Assembly (NCBI RefSeq): GCF_006335005.1
Contig: NZ_VDMP01000026.1
Coordinates: 23,793-68,884 of the forward strand
Reading direction: 5' to 3'
Origin: Nocardioides albidus
Lineage (GTDB): Bacteria; Actinomycetota; Actinomycetes; Propionibacteriales; Nocardioidaceae
Length of the DNA: 45,092 bases
Shown here: positions 40,446 to 45,092 of the stretch, piece after piece
Layout: each line of letters opens with the position of its first letter
Numbering within the stretch: position 1 is the stretch's first letter
Notes under the pieces: generated by a model
The model's input: only the letters and a program-made list of their open reading frames with translations
What the model was told of the DNA's origin: nothing
Database searches by the model: none
Program-made: the position numbers and the translations under genes

Positions 40446-41615
40446 ATGGCTCTCGCCGTGCTCGACTGCGCCCACTTCACGGCGGGGGAGTGCCGGTCCT
40501 GCACCTGGCTCGGGCAGCGGTACGACGACCAACTGGCGGCCAAGGACGCGTCGGCCCGCGCGCTGGTGGCGGCCCCCGACGCGGTCTGGCTGCCGCCGCT
40601 CGGCAGCTCGCCGGCCGGCTTCCGAAACAAGGCCAAGATGGTCGTCGCCGGTCCCGCCGGGGCGCCGACGCTGGGCATCCTGGGACCCGACGGCGCGGGC
40701 GTCGACCTGCGCGACTGCGCCCTGCACGAGCCGGTCGTCGTGGCGGCGCTGCCGGTGCTCGCCGAGCTGATCCGGCGCGCCGACCTGACGCCGTACGACG
40801 TCGGGTCGGCCGAGCCGGTGAACCGGCGGGGCGAGCTCAAGCACCTCCTCGTGACCGCCTCGCCCGACGGCGAGCTGATGGTGCGGCTGGTCGTCCGCTC
40901 CACCGCCGTCGAGGCCCGGGTGCGCAAGCACCTGCCCTGGCTGCTCGCGCAGCTGCCCGCGGCGCGGGTCGTCACCCTCAACGTCCAGCCCGAGCACCGC
41001 GCGGTCCTCGAGGGGGAGCGGGAGATCGTCCTCACGGAGGCGGACACGCTGCCGATGCGCCTCGGCGCGGTGACGCTGCACCTGCGCCCGCGCAGCTTCT
41101 TCCAGACCAACACCGCCGTCGCCGCGGCGCTGTACGCCGAGGGGGCGGCCTGGGTCGCCGACCTCGCGCCGGCGCGGGTGGTCGACCTCTACTGCGGCGT
41201 CGGCGGGTTCGCGCTCCACCTCGCCGCCCCGGACCGGCAGGTCACCGGCATCGAGATCAGCGCCGACGCGATCGCCAGTGCCGAGCGCTCACGCGACGAG
41301 GCGGGGCTGCCCGGCACGATCCGTTTCGCCGTCGGCGACGCCACCGCTCCCGAGCACGCCGGCCTCCTCGCCGGGGCCGACCTGGTCGTGGTCAACCCGC
41401 CCCGGCGCGGCCTGGGTCACGACCTGGCCCGGCGACTCGAGGAGTCGGGCGCGCGCCACGTGCTCTACTCCAGCTGCAACTCCGAGACGCTGGCGCGCGA
41501 CCTGACCGACCTGGCGTCCTACCGACCGGTGCGGGCGCGGGTCTTCGACATGTTCCCGCAGACGGCGCACGCCGAGGTGCTGGTCCTGCTGGCGAGGGAT
41601 CAGCGCAGCGAGTAG
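40446..41615 (+). CDS. rlmC: 23S rRNA (uracil-C5)-methyltransferase RlmC/RumB-like, 389 aa
   Basis: The N-terminus is the RlmC iron-sulfur signature: L-D-C8-A-H-F-T-A-G-E-C16-R-S-C19, with a further Cys in DLRDCALHEP. The SAM-dependent methyltransferase domain includes RPRSFFQTNTAVAAALY, DLYCGVGGFALHLA and VVVNPPRRGLGHDLARR. The nucleophile Cys lies in VLYSSCNSETLARDL, near residue 343. RlmC methylates U747 of 23S rRNA in E. coli; the exact target here is assumed by homology. Length agrees with the family (375-390 aa). The last 16 bp overlap the hemolysin III gene. Confidence 0.88.
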   Translation: MALAVLDCAHFTAGECRSCTWLGQRYDDQLAAKDASARALVAAPDAVWLPPLGSSPAGFRNKAKMVVAGPAGAPTLGILGPDGAGVDLRDCALHEPVVVAALPVLAELIRRADLTPYDVGSAEPVNRRGELKHLLVTASPDGELMVRLVVRSTAVEARVRKHLPWLLAQLPAARVVTLNVQPEHRAVLEGEREIVLTEADTLPMRLGAVTLHLRPRSFFQTNTAVAAALYAEGAAWVADLAPARVVDLYCGVGGFALHLAAPDRQVTGIEISADAIASAERSRDEAGLPGTIRFAVGDATAPEHAGLLAGADLVVVNPPRRGLGHDLARRLEESGARHVLYSSCNSETLARDLTDLASYRPVRARVFDMFPQTAHAEVLVLLARDQRSE

Positions 41616-42340
41616 GTCGCCAGCGAGACGCCGACGTAGTGCGCCACGAACGCGGCGATGGTGAAGCCGTGGAAGATCTCGTGGAAGCCGAACACGCGCG
41701 GCGAGGGGTCGGGCCATTGGAAGCCGTAGACCAGTCCGCCCATCGTGTAGAGCGCTCCGCCGACGGCGATCAGCACGAAGATCGCGATCCCGATGCCGAG
41801 CCCGAGCGCGGTCGCGCCCTGGAAGAACGCGGGGATGAAGAAGATCGCCGCCCAGCCGAGGGCGATGTAGATCGGCGCGGAGAGCCAGCGCGGCGCGCCC
41901 GGCCAGAAGAGCTTGAACGCGATGCCGAGCAGGGCGCCGCTCCACGCGACCGAGAGCATCACCACCCGGGACGCACCGTCGAGCAGGATCAGCCCGAACG
42001 GGGTGTAGGAGCCGGCGATGAACAAGAAGATGTTGGAGTGGTCGAACCGGTTGAGGATCGTCCACACCTTCGGCGACCAGGTGCCGCGGTGGTAGAGCGC
42101 GGAGGTGCCGAACAGCAGGAGGGCGGATCCGGCGTACAGCGCCGAGCCCACCCGGGTCGTCGCGGTCGGTGAGAGGCAGACGAGCACGATGCCGGCAGCG
42201 AGGACGAGCGGGGTCGACACGAGGTGGGACCAGCCACGGAGCTTCGGCTTGATGTCCGCGACGGTCTCGCTGATCTGCTCCCCGAGGTCGTCCAGCCGAT
42301 CGCGGACCTTCTCGTTCGCGTGGTGGATGGCCTGGTTCAT
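41600..42340 (-). CDS. Hemolysin III/PAQR family membrane protein, 246 aa
   Basis: Seven helices preceded by a 30-residue amphipathic N-terminus. The family metal-site motifs are seen: SALYHRGTW in the second helix region (Ser and His), RFDHSNIFLFIAGSYTPFG with Asp and His, and FGFHEIFHGFTIAAF with the two late His. These match the zinc site of PAQR/TrhA proteins. TrhA-type proteins alter membrane energetics; hemolytic activity is not implied. Rv1085c holds the same place in M. tuberculosis (recalled). The start follows TACCCT by 6 nt. Confidence 0.93.
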   Translation of the reverse strand: MNQAIHHANEKVRDRLDDLGEQISETVADIKPKLRGWSHLVSTPLVLAAGIVLVCLSPTATTRVGSALYAGSALLLFGTSALYHRGTWSPKVWTILNRFDHSNIFLFIAGSYTPFGLILLDGASRVVMLSVAWSGALLGIAFKLFWPGAPRWLSAPIYIALGWAAIFFIPAFFQGATALGLGIGIAIFVLIAVGGALYTMGGLVYGFQWPDPSPRVFGFHEIFHGFTIAAFVAHYVGVSLATYSLR

Positions 42341-42346
42341 GAAGTG

Positions 42347-42352
42347 AGGGTA
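42347..42352 (-). promoter_or_regulatory. -10 box (TACCCT) of the hemolysin III gene, leaderless
   Basis: Minus-strand TANNNT hexamer 6 nt before ATG 42340. Confidence 0.5.
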
Positions 42353-42371
42353 CCCGCGCCGGGTGGACGCA

Positions 42372-42415
42372 ACGACGGCCGGACGGACGTGATCTCACGC
42401 TCATCCGGCCGTCGT
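42372..42415 (-). terminator. Long perfect hairpin after the AIM24 gene
   Basis: ACGACGGCCGGA (42372-42383) pairs perfectly with TCCGGCCGTCGT (42404-42415) around a 20-nt loop. It lies 25 bp past the AIM24 stop and ahead of the hemolysin III promoter. No T-tract. Confidence 0.75.
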
Positions 42416-42440
42416 CGACGGGCCGATCGGAGGTTGTCGG

Positions 42441-43601
42441 TCAGTGCGTGTGCGGGGGCACGACGCCGCCCTCGGACGGCTGCACGATCACGAAGCCCTG
42501 GCCCTGGAAGGCGACCTGGAAGGCCTCGCCGGAGCCGCGGCCGATGAGCGCGCCGGCGGTGAAGGTCGAGCGGATCGAGGTCTGCAGATGGGTCGACCAC
42601 GCGACGAGGGCGTTGGCGTCGGCGAAGGTCGGCGCCTCGCCCGGGTTGAGCACCACGGGCTGGCCGTCGGTCGTGATCGCCACCCAGCCGGTGCCGCGCA
42701 GGGTCGTGTTGAACAGGCCGCCCGCGGCGATGCTGCCGCCCTTGACCCGCTCGATGTTCCAGTCCAGCGCGGCCGAGAAGGCGAGCACGTTGTTGCCGTT
42801 GACCGACAGGCCGCTGTTGTTGAGGTGGAGGATGTGCACGTCGTGCGCGGCGTCGGCGAGGAAGACGTCGCCCTGGCCCTCGACCCGCATCAGGGACAGC
42901 CCCTCCCCGGTCAGCGCCTTCTTGAGGAACTTCGCGGCGCCGCCGCCCTGGTACTGGAAGTTGACGTTGCCCTGGTAGGCCACCATCGCGCCCTGCTTGG
43001 CCATGAACGGCTCCATCACCCGGACCCGCAGCAGCTTCTTGTTCTGCAGGCTCGCGCCGACGCCGTCCTTCTCGCTGAACCGGCCGTCGATGAGGTCGCC
43101 GCTGATGCCGGCGAACGCGTCGCTGGGGACCTGCTGGGCGCCGTACCCGGGACCCGGCTGCTGCACGGGCGGCTGCGCCTGCTGGTACGGCGGCTGGGCG
43201 GGCGGCTGGGCCGGGGGCTGGGCCTGCGGCTGGTAGGGCTGCTGGGAGGGCGGCTCGGCGGGGCGCGGGGCGACCGCGGTCACGGCGTCGAAGGAGAACG
43301 CCGGCTCGGACGACTCGCCCGCCCCGGTCTCCGGCTCCTGCCCGGCGTCCTGCCCGGACTCCTGGGACTCCTGGGACTGCTCGGCCTCCCGGCTGCCGAC
43401 CCACTCGTCGGACCCGCTCTGCCCGGAGTCCTGACCCGTGTCCTGACCCGTGTCCTGCCCGGCCCCCTGGTCGGTGGAGGCGTACAGCGGGTCCATCGCC
43501 TGGTTGCCGTGGTCGGACACGTGGTCGGTCCACTGGGAGCCGTCCCAGTAGCGGAGCTCGTGGCGGCCGGTCGGGTCGGGGTGCCAGGCGGCTGCAGTCA
43601 T
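42441..43601 (-). CDS. DUF2510 / AIM24 family protein with Gln/Pro-rich linker, 386 aa
   Basis: Residues about 5-35 are a DUF2510 motif (AAWHPDPTGRHELRYWDGSQWTDHV), common at the N-terminus of actinobacterial multidomain proteins. Residues 40-165 are low-complexity: GQDTGQDTGQDSGQ, then a Pro/Gln stretch AQPPAQPPAQPP. Residues 175-380 are an AIM24-like domain (double-stranded beta-helix), with KLLRVRVMEPFMAKQGAMVAYQG, EGQGDVFLADAAHDVHILHL and RGSGEAFQVAFQGQGFVIVQPSEG. AIM24 was named in yeast mitochondria; in bacteria the function is unknown. AGGA precedes ATG 43601. A hairpin ends the transcript. Confidence 0.88.
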   Translation of the reverse strand: MTAAAWHPDPTGRHELRYWDGSQWTDHVSDHGNQAMDPLYASTDQGAGQDTGQDTGQDSGQSGSDEWVGSREAEQSQESQESGQDAGQEPETGAGESSEPAFSFDAVTAVAPRPAEPPSQQPYQPQAQPPAQPPAQPPYQQAQPPVQQPGPGYGAQQVPSDAFAGISGDLIDGRFSEKDGVGASLQNKKLLRVRVMEPFMAKQGAMVAYQGNVNFQYQGGGAAKFLKKALTGEGLSLMRVEGQGDVFLADAAHDVHILHLNNSGLSVNGNNVLAFSAALDWNIERVKGGSIAAGGLFNTTLRGTGWVAITTDGQPVVLNPGEAPTFADANALVAWSTHLQTSIRSTFTAGALIGRGSGEAFQVAFQGQGFVIVQPSEGGVVPPHTH

Positions 43602-43690
43602 GGTCGTCCTATCTCTGGGTTCGATCGAGGCTCGCGAGCAGTCTCAGGAGCACCATCGTGTCAGTCGGGTGGGTGGGCCGGTAGCCCGGC

Positions 43691-43696
43691 TACGAT
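43691..43696 (+). promoter_or_regulatory. -10 box (TACGAT) of the prenyl synthase gene, leaderless
   Basis: TANNNT hexamer 6 nt before GTG 43703; no Shine-Dalgarno. Confidence 0.55.
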
Positions 43697-43702
43697 CGGT
43701 CT

Positions 43703-44476
43703 GTGGCCGATTGGAAGCGTGGTGTGCGCAGGGTGCTCTACCCCGCCTACGAGGCCCGCATGCTTCGCCGGATGCCCGGCAACCTGCCCAAGCACATCGG
43801 CGTGATGCTCGACGGCAACCGGCGCTGGGCCAAGGCCGTCGGACGCGACACCGCCCACGGCCACCGCGCGGGCGCGGCCAACATCGAGCCGCTGCTGGGC
43901 TGGTGCGACGAGGTCGGCATCGAGGTGGTCACCCTCTGGCTGCTCTCCACCGACAACCTCAACCGTCCGGCGGGCGAGCTCGAGCCGCTGCTGGAGATCA
44001 TCTCCGACGCGGTCGACTCGCTGGCCGACCAGCGCCGCTGGCGCCTCCACCTGGTCGGCGCCCTCGACCTGCTGCCGGCCGAGACGGCGAAGCGGCTCAA
44101 GGCCGCCGCCGAGGCGACGGCCGACGTCGACGGCATGATCGTCAACGTCGCGGTCGCCTACGGCGGGCGCCGCGAGATCGCCGACGCGGTGCGCTCGCTG
44201 CTCACCGAGCACGCCGCCAAGGGCACCCCGCTCGAGGAGCTGGCCCAGCTGATCGACATCGAGCACATCGAGGAGCACCTCTACACCAAGGGCCAGCCCG
44301 ACCCCGACCTCGTCATCCGCACCTCCGGCGAGCAGCGGCTCGGGGGCTTCCTGCTGTGGCAGAGCGCCAAGTCGGAGTTCTACTTCTGCGAGGCCTACTG
44401 GCCCGACTTCCGTCGCGTCGACTTCCTGCGCGCGATCCGCGCCTACGCCCAGCGCGAGCGCCGGTTCGGGGCCTAG
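43703..44476 (+). CDS. Short-chain Z-isoprenyl diphosphate synthase (UppS family), 257 aa
   Basis: cis-Prenyltransferase that condenses isopentenyl diphosphate to a short Z-chain, most likely (Z,E)-farnesyl diphosphate for decaprenyl phosphate and thus cell-wall carriers. Motifs: H-I-G-V-M-L-D37-G-N-R-R-W-A-K with the catalytic Asp, EVVTLWLLSTDNLNRP, NVAVAYGGRREIADAV, and DLVIRTSGEQRLGGFLLWQSAKSEFYFCEAYWPDF. It resembles Rv1086 rather than the long-chain UppS Rv2361c by its neighbours; the chain length is inferred. GTG 43703 is set by a leaderless -10. Divergent from AIM24. Confidence 0.93.
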   Translation: MADWKRGVRRVLYPAYEARMLRRMPGNLPKHIGVMLDGNRRWAKAVGRDTAHGHRAGAANIEPLLGWCDEVGIEVVTLWLLSTDNLNRPAGELEPLLEIISDAVDSLADQRRWRLHLVGALDLLPAETAKRLKAAAEATADVDGMIVNVAVAYGGRREIADAVRSLLTEHAAKGTPLEELAQLIDIEHIEEHLYTKGQPDPDLVIRTSGEQRLGGFLLWQSAKSEFYFCEAYWPDFRRVDFLRAIRAYAQRERRFGA

Positions 44477-44499
44477 CTCGGCCCGCTGGATGGGGCCGG

Positions 44500-44505
44500 T
44501 ACCGT
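44500..44505 (+). promoter_or_regulatory. -10 box (TACCGT), leaderless
   Basis: TANNNT hexamer 7 nt before GTG 44513. Confidence 0.5.
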
Positions 44506-44512
44506 GACGGGC

Positions 44513-45092
44513 GTGAGCAAGCCCATCACGCTGCTGACGGTCGAGGCCACGGAGCAGCTGACCCCCGGGATGGTCCGGATCCGCTTCTCCGGCGACCTCG
44601 CCGCGTTCGCCGACAGCGCCTTCACCGACCGCTACGTCAAGCTCGTCTTCGGCGACCCGGCTGAGCTGGAGGCCGGCGGCCGGCCGACGCTGCGCACCTA
44701 CACCGCCCTCGACCCCGACGTCGCGCAGGGCACGCTCGCCATCGACTTCGTCGTCCACGGCGACGAGGGCATCGCCGGCCCGTGGGCGGCCCGGGCCCAG
44801 CCCGGCGACACCATCCACGTCCGCGGTCCCGGCGGCGCCTACGCCCCGGACCCCCAGGCCGACTGGCACCTGCTGGCCGGCGACGAGGCGGCCATCCCCG
44901 CCATCCGCCAGGCTCTCGCCGCGCTCGCCCCCGAGGCGCGGGGGTACGCCGTGGTCCAGGTCGACGGGCCGTCGTACGAGCAGCCGCTCGACACGCCGGC
45001 CGGCGTCGCACTGACCTGGCTGCACCGCTCCGACCCGACCCACCCCGGCCTCGCCGACGCCGTCAAGGCGCTGCCGTGGCGCGAGGGACGGG
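44513..45092 (+). CDS. Siderophore-interacting protein (SIP, FAD-dependent ferric reductase), 3' partial
   Basis: The frame runs from GTG 44513 to the right edge without a stop (193 codons). The FAD-binding barrel opens with VEATEQLTPGMVRIRFSGDL, and the cofactor motif R-T-Y-T-A-L follows, then IDFVVHGDEGIAGPWAARAQPGD. The NAD(P)H-type domain begins with WHLLAGDEAAIPAIRQAL, a close match to the SIP motif. These enzymes release iron by reducing ferric siderophores in the cytoplasm. About 60-80 C-terminal residues should lie outside the window. No siderophore genes are in view. Confidence 0.88.
   Translation, partial: MSKPITLLTVEATEQLTPGMVRIRFSGDLAAFADSAFTDRYVKLVFGDPAELEAGGRPTLRTYTALDPDVAQGTLAIDFVVHGDEGIAGPWAARAQPGDTIHVRGPGGAYAPDPQADWHLLAGDEAAIPAIRQALAALAPEARGYAVVQVDGPSYEQPLDTPAGVALTWLHRSDPTHPGLADAVKALPWREGR

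Overview
This is a stretch of very GC-rich chromosome from an actinobacterium. The best guess is Nocardioidaceae (Nocardioides or a close relative). Reasons: two mycothiol enzymes (MshB and Mca), a DUF222/13E12-type HNH tail, high G/C in third codon positions, and many start codons that sit 5 to 8 nt behind a TANNNT-like -10 box, as expected for leaderless mRNAs. No rRNA, tRNA, CRISPR array, transposase or prophage was recognised.

Left part (1-20.9 kb). The window opens on the tail of an HNH-type gene. Two tandem paralogous lipoproteins follow, divergent from mshB, its membrane-protein neighbour and a VanW-type cell-wall protein. A 2H-phosphoesterase-like protein comes next, with both catalytic motifs lost. 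A DUF35/thiolase pair sits behind a KstR-like palindrome and suggests steroid or lipid side-chain catabolism. A membrane-anchored class III cyclase is divergent from an AAA+ ATPase / OsmC-like / VWA-domain trio. Then come an ESX-like helical protein with a DUF1023 hydrolase and a lipoprotein, a TSUP transporter, a split-barrel flavoprotein-like protein, a double-VOC protein, an ABC1 kinase-like protein, MsrA and MetB.

Right part (19.7-45 kb). metB, greA, a DUF4307 protein, mca, a small membrane protein, a YyaL-type thioredoxin protein, a hemolysin III protein and a short-chain Z-prenyl synthase occur in the same order as Rv1079-Rv1086 of Mycobacterium tuberculosis (recalled, not searched). 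Accessory blocks are inserted in this backbone: an AI-2E-type exporter; a TetR regulator with an Lcp/MpaB-like DUF2236 protein; an HTH/membrane operon with twin operators; lipid genes (thioesterase, enoyl-CoA hydratase, acyl-ACP desaturase); an Ald/PNT-like dehydrogenase; an aldehyde dehydrogenase; a MocR/EamA divergent pair; RlmC; and an AIM24 protein. A siderophore-interacting protein runs off the right edge.

Most striking non-coding features: a family of six 40-bp palindrome-ended repeats at three intergenic loci (three copies in an exact 72-bp tandem); two divergent gene pairs whose -10 boxes overlap; and a divergent MocR/EamA pair whose ATG start codons overlap in one CATG, flanked by 8-bp direct repeats. 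Functions are inferred from motifs and neighbours; nothing was searched against a database.
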